From NCBI GenBank assembly GCA_030737835.1, contig CM060852.1, positions 8,328,007 through 8,392,006 of the forward strand: a stretch of DNA of 64,000 nucleotides. Direction: 5' to 3'. Of the stretch, positions 23,870 through 35,207 are shown one piece after another. The notes beneath the pieces were generated by a model, which did no database searches, was not told where the DNA came from, and saw only the letters and a program-made list of their open reading frames with translations. The stretch is from Acorus gramineus (Eukaryota > Streptophyta > Magnoliopsida > Acorales > Acoraceae). The translations under genes and the position numbers were made by a program. How positions within the stretch are numbered: position 1 is the stretch's first letter; every line of letters starts with the position of its first letter.

Positions 23870-24764
23870 GATGCGCGCCCGCTGCGAAAGGCTAAAACCA
23901 ACCTCTCCATAACTGCTCGAGAGAACTGAAAACTAGCCGCCTCCCTACCCCTTCCTAGGTTGTCCCCAAACCTCCTTGGCCATCGTAAAAAATATTAATG
24001 TTAAGACGAATGATTTTTATTGAGTAATATGTTTTTATGAAAAATATAAATATCATGATATATTGGATTGAAAATATAAAATTTTTTTATGGATTGTTCC
24101 GTGGATTGAATGTAACAACATTTTTTTAAGAAATATTAAAGACAATGCTTTTTTTACTATCTTAGTATGTTTTGAATTTTTTTTTAATGTATATATTTGT
24201 CAAATGAAATATAAATGTTTTTTTTTTAAAATAGTATGTACTTGAATAAATAATAAACTAAATTAATATCTTTTTATAATTTTTTAACACTGGCAAATAG
24301 TGTATAATAAGTTAGAGGGAAGCGATGACATAATAAAGTCAGGTGGTGTATCAAAACCCCGTCTCAATCAAGGTTGATGGATTCCAAATGGGCCAATGCT
24401 AAAAATTATTTTATAGGTGAAAAATGTCAGTGACAATATTTATGAAATCACTTTTGCACTCCAATTTGTTTTGATTTTTATTGGAAGATTAGTCAACCGA
24501 AGTGCAAACCTTTGCTATATACTCGAATAGTTGAATGAATTATATTTTTATATTTATCTAATCTAGTCATACTAGATTAGGTGGAAGTGTGGACTATATG
24601 AATAAGTGTGGGTAATGATCATTACCCATTTAAGGTAGATTTTAGTTGGGTATAATTTTTTTTTTCCAATTTAGGAGGGTTTTTTCAGGTATTACATAAT
24701 AATATATTTTAGGAAATTACAATATTTTTAATAATTTTTAGAAATTTTTATTATTTCAAATTAG

Positions 24765-24893
24765 ATTTTTTTAGAATTCTAATATCAATTTTTAGTATAC
24801 AAAATTTTAATAGTGAATAAATTTATGAGATTTTTTAGAATTCTAATATCAATTTTCAGTATACAAAATTTTAATAGTGAATAAATTTATGAG
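24765..24893. repeat. 64-bp tandem duplication
   Basis: The unit containing TTAGAATTCTAATATCAATT and TTAATAGTGAATAAATTTAT occurs twice with a 64-bp period and one visible substitution (TTTTTAG versus TTTTCAG). Confidence 0.9.
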
Positions 24894-25157
24894 AATATAT
24901 TTGTCATATTAGAAAGCCTTCAATCATTTTAATACATAAAAAACTGCAAATATGATTCAGACTTCAAATTTAATGATATCTCAAATCTTACTAATGATCT
25001 ATGGATAACACATATTCGATCCATATTTAGCATTTTTGAGTGTGTGTTTATACAAATCATGGATAAGAAATGAAAGGAATTGAATAGATCAGGGTCAAAG
25101 CAAAAGTGATAGGATTGAATTTGGTCAGTTGTTTTGATACTTATATTTGTAATGAAA

Positions 25158-25217
25158 AATAGTAAAATATTGATTTATCACTTTACAAATAGTAAAATAT
25201 TGATTTATCACTTTCAC
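25158..25217. repeat. 30-bp tandem duplication
   Basis: AATAGTAAAATATTGATTTA followed by TCACTTT is present twice with a 30-bp period (second copy from 25188). Confidence 0.9.
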
Positions 25218-26878
25218 CTACATTCACTCTTGGAAGGAGCGAAAACATCTACAATTCTCTTCTAATAAGATAAAACAAAAAGACACAAAGGAAAGGAAAG
25301 AAAGATGCTCCTCATACAATGTTAATATAATTGGCCCATTTTATTATTGATGCATTACTTGGTTGACAAATATGCAACAGTCATGTTTTAATTGAGTTAT
25401 AAATACAATCCATACATGTTGGACGCTTTAGCTAAAGCCTCATGCACAAAGATTATATGCATCTGAGATTTTTCTAATTATAAATGAATTCATGACAAAA
25501 AAAAAAAAGTTGAGCACAGTTTGAAACATTGTCAAGGCTCATTATATATAAGCCCCCTCCCCCCAAATAATAATAATAAATAAATAAATAAATAATTTTC
25601 CTCTCCTCTCATAATGGATACCTTAATTAATTAAAGTTCAACTTAGGTTAGTCACCTAACAGCCAACAAGTCTCCATCTCATCTTCCCCAACTACACCAA
25701 AAAAAAAAAAATCTCATCCAATCTCTGATTTTGTCCTAATCTCATCCCATAAAATCATGATAGATACCTTAATTAATTAAGATATAAAGCTTCATTGACA
25801 GGCAATTTCTTATCAATAACAAGTTGTCCAGTCACATGCACATGTTGATATAGTCACATAGTTAATTGTAAGTTCCCATAGCTGGTATAGAATAGATTAT
25901 TAATAATTTCTTTACTGTAGATACAGATCTGATATGTGTTATTAACATTCTCTTAATCATTGAAGTACATGTATGGAGTGCCCTTTCATATTTTATATAT
26001 ATCCGGATTTATTTAAATAATTTTAGTCAGTACAAAAAAATATTAATTTCTGCACCGACCATATGATGTATATATAGGTTGTTTAGGATGTCTAAACTAA
26101 TTAATATGTATATATAGGTTGTCTAACTTCTGCACTCTCTGTGTCTTCTTTGTTTAGAGGTTGTTTAATATGTTGGATTTATAGATCAAGTGCAGGACAG
26201 CATGGGTTGTCCTTTTTTTTTTGTTTTTTTTTTCAGTTGCACCATGTTTTTACTTTTCTTCACATTTACAAATATTTTTTTTGCAAATTAGTGAACAGGG
26301 AGGAAACTTGTTATTAGGAATTAATTAAAGAATGCGCATTTTTATTTTTAAAAATTTTCAAGTCACCCAAAAAAGGGTATTTAATACCCCTAATCAGTGA
26401 ACTACCATGATAGTGCCTCTTTTATTTTTTATTTTTTGATTTATTTCATAAGAATAAAAATTGCTACTCAGGGAATATGATTAACTATTAAACAAGTTAG
26501 ATGTATTTCAGTGAGCTTTGATATACTCCTAAAAATTGCACAATTTTGAGTATCTTGGTTATATGTATTTATTTGGAGGTCATTTGCATTTATGCATTTC
26601 AAAAGAATTTTCAAATATGTGACCTCAAACAAAAGGTATAAGACTAAAAATTAGCTTATTTTTATGTAACATTTTTCCATTTCAAGTAGGCATTTGAAGT
26701 CATATTTGAGCGATTATGCATATGCTTTTATAGGAATCTAGTTTAACAACGTATTTTTAAACATTCCAAATTGCATTGAACAAAACATAGTTTTTAGTTA
26801 TAAATATTAAAAATGAACATTTTAAAAATCTAATAAAAGTATGTTATCTAAAATTTAATTTCAAAAACAGTTTGGGGA

Positions 26879-27475
26879 TAGATCCCCTGTCAATGGGTTG
26901 CGGGTCATCCTAGACCCAACCCGGACCTGATCTGATAAAATGCGTAAATACCCGACCCGATAATATGTGTAAATATCCGATCCGAAAGATCCAATAATCA
27001 AAATAGGTCGGGTCATGGTCCATCCGACCCGATCTTATAAACTCAATTAACCCAATTTAATTATTATGTGATTTTTTTTATTTATGATCCAACCCAACAC
27101 TCATGATTCAATCAAACATTTATAACTAAATATTGAATAATCATAAAAAATTTAAGCATTTGAAAATTTTACAACCTTTTGACTTCATATAAAAGCATAA
27201 TAATCCAAACCGTATTCAAAATATTCTCTCATAAAACATTAAAAAATAAAAATAGTGAATAATTATTTATAATACACTAGACTCTATTAAAAAAAAAATG
27301 AAGCCATTGTAGGCCCTTAAAAAGTTCATCGATCGCTCTTTGTCTAGCCTGAACTTGTTAATGAGTCAACCCGACCAAACCCGCCACGAGACTTGATATG
27401 GACCCGACCCAAAAGACCCGACAAACAAATGGGTTGGGTCCAGGTCTACCCTGACCCGACCTATTGACAGGCCTA
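26879..27475. mobile_element. Inverted-repeat element with GGGTCGGGTC motifs
   Basis: The right end on the minus strand is TAGGCCTGTCAATAGGTCGG. The left end is TAGATCCCCTGTCAATGGG, so the termini share CTGTCAAT(A/G)GGT with a small change near the left tip. Both arms are rich in ACCCGACC/GGTCGGGT motifs, and the middle is AT-rich. It resembles the common plant non-autonomous hAT type, but no target duplication was found. Confidence 0.65.
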
Positions 27476-27713
27476 CCGCTAACTCAATGGTTGATAACAA
27501 AATATGTAATGTCAAGGTTTTGGGTTAAACTCCCATCGCTTACCTAAAAAAATCAAAATTAGTTTTAAGTTAAAGGTTCATTTTGAAACATAATTTGAAC
27601 ATGCCGTGTTCAGTTTGAATTTTTTTTTTTCCCCGGAAAACTCCGGGTAGGCTACACATAACATATTTTCTACTATGAGCGTTGATATACTCAGTCTATT
27701 TTATAACCCGTTT

Positions 27714-27775
27714 TACAATCTCATACACTATGATAACGTAGTATATACTACGTTATCATAGTGTATGAGATTGTA
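27714..27775. repeat. Perfect 62-bp palindrome without spacer
   Basis: Two 31-base arms are exact reverse complements with the axis between 27744 and 27745; the centre reads GTAGTAT/ATACTAC and the outer ends TACAATCTCAT/ATGAGATTGTA. It lies at the start of an AT-rich dispersed repeat (TCAGTCTATTTTATAAC..., to about 27900). Spacerless palindromes of this length are unstable, so a recent origin or a transposon tip is likely. Confidence 0.95.
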
Positions 27776-28139
27776 TTATAGTGTATAATACAAAAAAAAT
27801 TATTTTTTTAATGTGAAAAAATATACTAATACATCTCAGTATATATATTATTTCATATAACTCTATATATTTTAATAGGAGAGCATATGATTTTTTTTTA
27901 AAAAAAAACCCAATTTTAACTGTAATTAAGACTGCACGTATCCGGACATGTCATTTTTCATTCTGTTATGAGTAGAGATGAGACTTTAAACCAGTACATC
28001 CATAAATAGACAATAGGCTAGATTGCCCATGAAATCTAACTTTAAAAAGGTTTAGATGCAGGAGTTGATCTTGGACACTCCACATGGGGGGCAGTGTCCC
28101 GCCTCCAGGCCAAGCCTGCGGGATATAGTATAATTTTAT

Positions 28140-28732
28140 GGGTTATTTAGTTTCCACCCCCTCCTAAAACAAGTTAATTATTAAAAACCCTTCTAAAATA
28201 CAATATTATTATAAACCCCTTTTAAATGCTAACTGAATTTGTAAAAAACCCAAATAAGTTATTTTTTACTAGAATAGGTTATTAAATGATGGATTGACAA
28301 TAATACCCTTACTAAAAAATATCATAACTTGATAGAAAAAAAACTCTTTCATTAACATAAATCCCTTTCCGTTAATTTTTTTTTTGAAGTACTAATTTCT
28401 TTTTGTTTTGTTGACTGTTGGGTTTTACAAATCCAGTTAACATTTAAAGGGGGTTTATAATGATATTGTGTTTTATAATGTTATTTTTAATAATTTTCCT
28501 GTTTTAGGAGGGATAGAAACTAAATAACATTTTTTTTTCTATCAAGTTAGGATTTTTTAGTAAGGGTATTATTGTCAATCCATCATTTAATAACCTATTC
28601 CGTTAAAAAATATCTCATTTGAGTTTTTTACAAATTCAGTTAACATTTAAAGAGGGTTTATAATAATATTGTGTTTTAGAATGGGTTTTTAATAATTTGA
28701 CTGTTTTAGAAATGGTGGAAACTAAATAACCC
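28140..28732. mobile_element. Compound inverted-repeat element (GGGTTATTTAGTTTCCACC ends)
   Basis: The left end GGGTTATTTAGTTTCCACCC pairs with the right end GGTGGAAACTAAATAACCC. The inverted arms extend about 180 bp each (phrases such as GATGGATTGACAATAATACC against its complement). A third, internal arm at about 28430-28530 (GGAGGGATAGAAACTAAATA) shows that a second copy is nested or that one arm was duplicated. No clean target duplication was found. Confidence 0.75.
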
Positions 28733-29621
28733 TTTTTTTTTATTCATGTGATCATTCATGACAGCATTATTATAAATATTCAATCTCAAAATACAATCTC
28801 ATTTATTTTTAATGATGTTTATGTTTCATTAGATAAAACATGTAATTTAAAAAAAAAATTGTGTGCAAAGGTGTATGATCAATTAATCTGAGTATATATT
28901 TGTTTCATTTTGTAAGAATTCATATATGGAGTATATATTTATAAAAATCAAATAAAACAAAGACTACATTAATTAAGGTGAAAAATCAAAAGAATATGAG
29001 AGATAATAAGATTGCATGTTATATATTATTCTTGTTGCAATGGTATCCATTTGTCTATCCATGTAATAATTTTGGGGGGCTGTTACACTCAATCTTTTTT
29101 ATAGTCTAAAATACAGTCATGTATATCTCGTTAAATTTTTTTTTGCATTTGTTAAAAATAGGTTTATTCAATTCAAAATAAAACGATATACATTTTTTTA
29201 TCAAAACATATACCTTATTAAAAAAATTAAAAATATGTGTGATCTTAATTTTGAACCGTAAAAAAAATTGAGTATAATATTTTCATAATTTCAATGTTTA
29301 GAGTTGATTGGGATAACCCACAAAACATGAATTAATTAATTGAATTAATCATGTTATATTGTTCTATTCATCTATTAACCTGCACATGTGACCCGTATAC
29401 AAATTGTTTAACATCTAAATATATAAATAATTACGTAAATAGGTTTATTTGTATTGTAATCATTCGTTCTAATGTCACATCATTTATGTCTTATTTTTTT
29501 GTCACATTGTTAATAACTCCAAAAATCTTCTACTACCAAACATCCTATTATCAACGATAATTCAACTATATTTCTCTTCTATATATATTCTTTGTTTAAA
29601 AAAACAAAAAAAAAAAAATTT
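28733..29621. other. AT-rich intergenic DNA
   Basis: Very AT-rich with no supported gene. A stretch at about 29070-29270 (ACACTCAATC, ATAGTCTAAAATACAGTC) may be a degenerate member of the AT-rich family seen at 27690, 32935 and 51190. Confidence 0.4.
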
Positions 29622-29630
29622 AATTTCAGG

Positions 29631-30120
29631 CCCTTCGGAGAATCTCTTATTTAGTTTTAGGTCCCTAAAACATCTTGACTTATTTTTAGATCCCTAAGTT
29701 GTTTAGGGGTTATCTTTTACCCATTTTTTTATAAAAAAAAACCAGTGTCTTAACAGTTTCTTTGTGCCCTTTCTCCCATCCACACACCTTTCCCTATGCG
29801 CACTAAATTTGATGACGGACATATCACATTCAATCCTAAAAATATAATAAATTTTCATCATGTTATAATATAATAGTATTCATAATAAGAAAATAAATAA
29901 TGTATAAAACTCATCAATGAAATACATAAACAGTTTAGCAGTGTACACAGACAAAGAAGAAAGTGGGGTAAAAATGAAAAATATAATGGTGGACTTAATG
30001 GTGTATAGATGGAAGGACCCATAAATAATACTGGGTTTGGAGATCAAAAATAAGTCTAGATGTTTTAAGGATCTAAAAGTTATTCAATGATTCTTTGAAA
30101 GATGTGGAATTCATTTTTTC
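29631..30120. mobile_element. Inverted-repeat element, 'TTTTTAGATCCCTAA' family copy 1
   Basis: The left arm (CTAAAACATCTTGACTTATT then TTTAGATCCC) is the inverse of the right arm (GAGATCAAAAATAAGTCTAG then ATGTTTTAAGGATCT). Both ends abut AAAAAAATT (29622-29630 and 30121-30129), which could be a 9-bp duplication but is low in complexity. A diverged relative lies at about 60078-60450. Confidence 0.6.
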
Positions 30121-31679
30121 AAAAAAATTAATAATTTTACACACACACACACACATTTTTTTTTTTTTCTAACAAAGCATCTCTGACCAATCTTCAGATC
30201 CATCAGGGGGCCTGACTTTGTCTACTCCAATAATAATGAAAGCTCCAAAAATTCAAATCTTAATTCGAAGTAAAAGATTAGATCAGTAGTCACGGGCGAC
30301 ATCAACAGCATGACATACATCGTACATTGATCAATTAATATTGGATCCGTCACAACATGTCACATTTACTTGTTTTATTTATGGATTCGTTCATCAACAA
30401 CCATGGTCCCCTCCCAAGGCCCTCCACATCCATGTTTCTTATTGGACAAGTTGTACATTGGGAGAAAGATATTCACAAGCTACCATTTTTAAGGAAATAT
30501 TATTTAAAATTTTTGAAAATTTAAAGATCTATAATGTTCAGTCCTACCCGTCAGCTTTTTTTAAATATAACTGTAACTTGTAAATTATTTGTAATTTTTT
30601 TTTCTTTTGCATATATAACCCTACTAGAAAACGAAGTTGTAGAATTATTCTGCTTAAATCCACTCTGGTAGAAATACTTTTCAGTTGTTAACCACATGAT
30701 CCACATCGTATAAAAATATGTTTTTGTCCATAACTTAACTGTACCCGATCTCATAGTACTCATACTTCATAGAGATGTGTTAATGGTTTTTTTTGTTAGA
30801 ACGGATATAAGTGGGGGATAATTCTACAATTTTAACTTTTAACATGGATATACATTAAAAAAAAAAAAAAAACCTTATTTTTTTGTCTCATTATGACTGG
30901 GACTTTTAATTCTTTTATGTTGCTCATTTGAATATCAAAGTCATTATAATAAAAAAAATTCTTTCATTAAAAAAAAATCCAAGAACATTGTCTCCAAGAT
31001 AAGGACAGATTGTTCAGTAGACCGACCCATCATCGGGAGGAACCATTTAGACCTACTCGAGAACTAACACACAATTATATTAAAATATAAAACGATAAGT
31101 TTATGCAATTTAATGTTATATATGACACTTTTGGTATGCATTTTAAAATGATGATGTAATACTATGTTAATTAAAGTACTATACATCCACCTTAAACATT
31201 TTTAACTAATAGTTAAAATGCTAATGTGTGAAAATTATTTCTAATAGTAAAAATATTAATCGAATAATATTCTAACATTTTTTAATTGTCATTTGAACAT
31301 AAAAATACTTTTGAGTGTCATCATAAAATAAAAAAATTGATTGGAGATTCATAATTAGTTGTCTTTTTAAATACTATAGCACGGGGGTATAATTATTTTT
31401 ACGTAACATTTTCCCTCAACAAGTTGATTTCAAAGGCATTTGATCGATAGACTATGACACTGAGACACCTAGTCTATTTTGTAACTTCGTTTGTAATCAT
31501 CACGTCACTAATGCAGAATATCAAATCATCTAATAAAATAAATACTACACTATTTTAGTATATACTCTAAAAAAACGTAAAAGTGCATGCATTCAATTCG
31601 CATTAGTATGCATATTATCTTTTATAGAAAAAAGTAATTATTTTAGAAAATAACAATAAAAAATGTGTGTGAGCAGCAA

Positions 31680-31985
31680 ATGATATTTAGCGTTTGGTTG
31701 CGCGATTGTAAAACTGATTCTGTAGGAATCTGGGTTTTAAAACTTATTCTACAGGAAGTTCACATCTCCCAGTTTTTTGAAATTGTCTGCTTTATCCCTA
31801 AATGGACTCACGACTTTAAAACGCGTCTTGGTGTATAAGAGCTGTGCTTACATATAAGCACAGACTATCTCCTCCCATTAGGCAATGTGGGACTAAACAC
31901 CAAACCCTCACCCTCACCCAATCCATTAGCCTCTTGGACTGTTGGGCCTCCCCCTCAATGGGCCGGGCGTCACAACATTGAACAT
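31680..31985 (-). repeat. Possible LTR or TRIM fragment
   Basis: On the minus strand the stretch reads GTTGTGACGCCCGGCCCATT, then AGTCCCACATTGCCTAATGG, TTATATGTAAGCACAGCTC and TTTTAAAGTCGTGAGTCC. The TCCCACATTG(C) phrase followed by a short AT-rich segment is common in small plant LTR elements, as I recall it. A related fragment, GTGACGCCTCGCCCGTTGAG, lies at 47182 on the plus strand. No second LTR was found. Confidence 0.3.
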
Positions 31986-32934
31986 GAAATCATATCAACT
32001 AGTGTGATTGGGATAATTTCATGACCTATTGATTCGATTTAAGCATGAACTATTGTCTATAATTTATTATCCCAAATTATTAGATTAAATTTGATTTTGA
32101 GAGCACATTTAGAATTCTCAATTCTGCAATCTATTAGTATTTTATTGAATTTAAATTTTAATTAGATAAAAAAAACTGATTGTCTTTTCCACTAGGTTTT
32201 GTGAATTTTTTAAAAGTGTTTGGGAGTTTCTAAAAGTTGTGCATCGATACCCATATATGATTTACATAATGTGAATTTTTTAGCACAACTTTTGATCTCC
32301 CATTTTTGTTGTTGATGACCTTCTAATAAATGACCCAACAAATGGTATCAGAGTGATCCCAATAAACCTATCCATGGCATTTATCTTTTAAAAATGGGTT
32401 AAAATGTATACAAGTATATGCATACATGGACTAGAGTCATGGGCCTGATCCCCCTAGCTCCCAAGTTTAAATATCTCAAGCTTACTCATACACATTGGTT
32501 GTGGAGTTTGTGTTTATTCTTAATTTTTCATCATAATAAAAAGAAAAGTGTTCTTATATTCGGCCCACTTTATAGCTCTATGCATATATTGATATATGCC
32601 TCATTAACCCCAACATTTATTGCATCGAGATATATATCATGTTAAAAGTTTTTATACATTCTATAACTGAGTTCATACAACTCAATAAAGTATATACATT
32701 GTAGATTTATGTGTTTAGCCTAACAAAGCACATATATGTCATTAATAGAATTGGATTGTACAACACTCAATTACACATGATATATGCATGCAAATGTAAC
32801 TCCCAAGCCATTGGAAATTAAATTATACAGCTACACAATTAATTTTGTTTTATAAAACGATTCTTTATAGATTTTTGAAGTTCTTAAGAAAATATATTAT
32901 TTATACATGATATATTACACATATGAATCTCGAG

Positions 32935-33090
32935 CACTGATACATTCAGTCTGTTTTACAGTCCCGTCTATAATATATGATATAATTTTTTTTTTTTTTA
33001 AAACAAAGAAAAATATATTATTATATCTTAATATATATTTCATTCTATATAACAATATATAGTTCAAAGAAAGAGTATGGTTTAAAAAAA
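32935..33090. repeat. Member of an AT-rich dispersed repeat family
   Basis: TGATACATTCAGTCTGTTTT then ACAGTCCCGTCTATAATAT, a T-run, and TATCTTAATATATATTTCAT. The same order of phrases occurs at about 27690-27900, 35965-36110, 51190-51400 and 52615-52770. The ends are not defined well enough to assign a class. Confidence 0.5.
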
Positions 33091-33526
33091 AAATGAAAAA
33101 TGGTGGAGATTGCGATTGGAGCTCCACTTGGTGCTGGTGCTTGATGTATAATTTTCCATGAATCTTGGAGGTGTAAAACGGGCTGTCCGTATCAGCCCAA
33201 CCCTTTAATGGACCGGGGAACTGGGCCGGGTCCTGCTCGCTTGACAATTCTGATGGGCCGTGCACGGTCCACTATGGGAGCAAAACGGGCTACTGTGCTG
33301 GGCCCTGCAAACCCAACGGGCCAATGGGCTGACCACCAAAAATTTACATTTAAAAACTTTAAATCTAATTTGATCCATGGTGATTTAGTTTACATTATAT
33401 AAAAAAAACTATTTACATTTTTTCATGGTACAAATATCTTTTTTTCATGATTAAACTTATTCTTTTTTATTATTTGGTATTCCTTATTTCTCCACTCCCT
33501 ATGAATAACAATAATAATTTTTAAAC

Positions 33527-34632
33527 CTCAAATTTTAGGCCCCATCAAAAGCCCCATGAGTTGGCACATGTATAATACCCATTATACTCTTGTATTGTAT
33601 TTTTGTTATTATTGCTCCCCATATTTTGAAGAAGTGGTTACAATTTAGAATGATTGCATTAATCCCATTTTTCTTGTGTGATCCCTTCCAATTGAAGATC
33701 AATTGACGATGAATTTGAAAAAATCAATTGACGATCATTTTTTTTTTATTGTGTTATGGGTTTTGAAAATTATATGGATGAAGATCAATTGATGGTGAGT
33801 TTAGAAAAACAGATTTTATGATTTTGATAGGTAAAAAAATTGGATTTTGTTTTTGGAGTTCTAATGAAAAGCTTTTTTTTACTGTTTTTTTTTTTGTCAA
33901 AATAAGATGTATTAAGTTTCGGTTCTTCTGACTCAGTTTTGACTATTTGGATTTTCTGATTTTGATTATATTTTTTAGTTTTGTTTGACATATATAGAAT
34001 CTGAATTTCATTTTAAATTCAGATACATAGCGTGTATCTTGATTTACATGCATTGTTGTGTACCAAGTATGATCTATACAATCGTTTATGATTGTGTGTT
34101 TTGTGTATAATTATGCATAATGTGTCATTCATCATATTTTTTAGTTTTGTATCAGCATTATTCGACTCATTCAGATTCAAGATTTTCAAATACAGTGCAC
34201 ATTCACTTGTATGGAATGTGTATTTGTTAATTCAAATTCCAGATACACCTGTATCTGAATTTTATCTGAATTTGAATTACAATCCATTTTTTTAATGTAT
34301 TTGTTAATTCAAATTCTAGATACACTTGTATCTGAATTTGAATTTTAACCCATTTTCTGAAGTATCGATTGTGGGAACAAATCTGTCATTTTTTCGTTCG
34401 TATGGTTTCGTCCAAATCGGAACCCTAAAATTCAAATTTTTTGAAAACATGTTAGGTCTTAATGGTGCCACATTTTGTAGGATTCAGTTACGATAGTTAG
34501 TTGAAACTAATTTTTAAAATTATAAGAAGGGTAGTCTTGTCATTGTCATTTTTTGTGGTTAGAAAAAATTAAACAGGAATCAATAGGAGAGTGCCACCTT
34601 TTGGGGCTTACAAATGGGGCTTAATTTTTGAG
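33527..34632. mobile_element. About 1.1-kb inverted-repeat element
   Basis: The left end CTCAAATTTTAGGCCCCATC, followed by AAAAGCCCCATGAGTTGGCAC, pairs with the right end read on the minus strand: CTCAAAAATTAAGCCCCATT then TGTAAGCCCCAAAAGGTGGCAC. The interior is AT-rich and includes two short repeats: AAGATCAATTGACGAT units (33695-33800) and an ATTCAAATTC..GTATCTGAATTTG unit pair (34225-34345). No transposase and no clear target duplication. Confidence 0.65.
34225..34345. repeat. Imperfect tandem repeat with internal dyad
   Basis: GTATTTGTTAATTCAAATTC occurs at about 34220 and 34298, each followed by AGATACAC(C/T)TGTATCTGAA. Within each unit, TTCAAATTC and GAATTTGAA-like halves form an inverted repeat around the TGTATC core. 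Confidence 0.7.
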
Positions 34633-34710
34633 ACCCATATAGCAGCACTGCATAAATAATTCCTCCCAATTTTAATAACTTTCCTCACATTAATGTGGTG
34701 GTAAGGTGGA

Positions 34711-35199
34711 TAGGGGTGGTAAACGAGCCGAGCTTTGACCTGCTCAGGCTCGGCTCGTTTAGGCTCGGGCTCGGCTCTGGAACGAGCTTCATTTTGTATT
34801 CAAGCTCGGCTCGTTGAGCTCGTGAAAAGCACGGTTAAAGCTCGGCTCGGCTCGTTTGTTAAACAAGCCAAGCTGAAGCTCGAATCAAGGCTCGGCTCGG
34901 GCTCGTTTAGCTAAAAAAAATCTTGTTTAGCATTTGAGAAGTCACATTTCATAAATCACAACACCTTATACATGTGAAAGTAACATAAGTTCGGGCTCGG
35001 GCTCGGCTCGTTAACCTTTTTTCAGTTAAGTAAACGAGCTCGTCTAGGCTCAGGCTCGGCTCAGGCTGGCTCGTTTACAAACCGAGCTTTAAAAATTGTT
35101 CAAGCTCGACTCGTTTGTCTAATCGAACGAGTCTGAGCGAGCTTTAATCGAGTCGAGCCCAAGTCGAGCCCGAGTTGCTCAACTGATTTACCGGCCCTC
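34711..35199. mobile_element. hAT-like MITE rich in GAGCCGAGC motifs, copy 2
   Basis: The left end is TAGGGGTGGTAAACGAGCCG. The right end on the minus strand is GAGGGCCGGTAAATCAGTTG. The flanks AAGGTGGA (34703-34710) and AAGGCGGA (35200-35207) match at seven of eight positions, a good 8-bp duplication. The AT-rich middle is the reverse complement of that in 23419-23869, so the two copies are in opposite orientation about 11 kb apart. Confidence 0.9.
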
Positions 35200-35207
35200 A
35201 AGGCGGA

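Larger units (their letters stand above)
23878..26878. other. 3 kb of AT-rich intergenic DNA
   Basis: No gene supported. It holds two small tandem duplications (24765-24893 and 25158-25217), simple repeats of ATAA/AATA at about 25565-25595, and many poly-T/poly-A tracts. The repeated phrase ACCTTAATTAATTAA occurs at 25620 and 25768. Confidence 0.5.
30130..33526. other. 3.4 kb of AT-rich intergenic DNA
   Basis: No gene supported. It contains an (AC) run at 30138-30153, a GC-richer stretch at 31780-31985 with an LTR-like look, an AT-rich dispersed repeat at about 32935-33090, and a GC-rich patch at 33178-33335 with repeated GGGCC/GGCCC motifs. Short open frames here have no family features. 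Confidence 0.45.
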
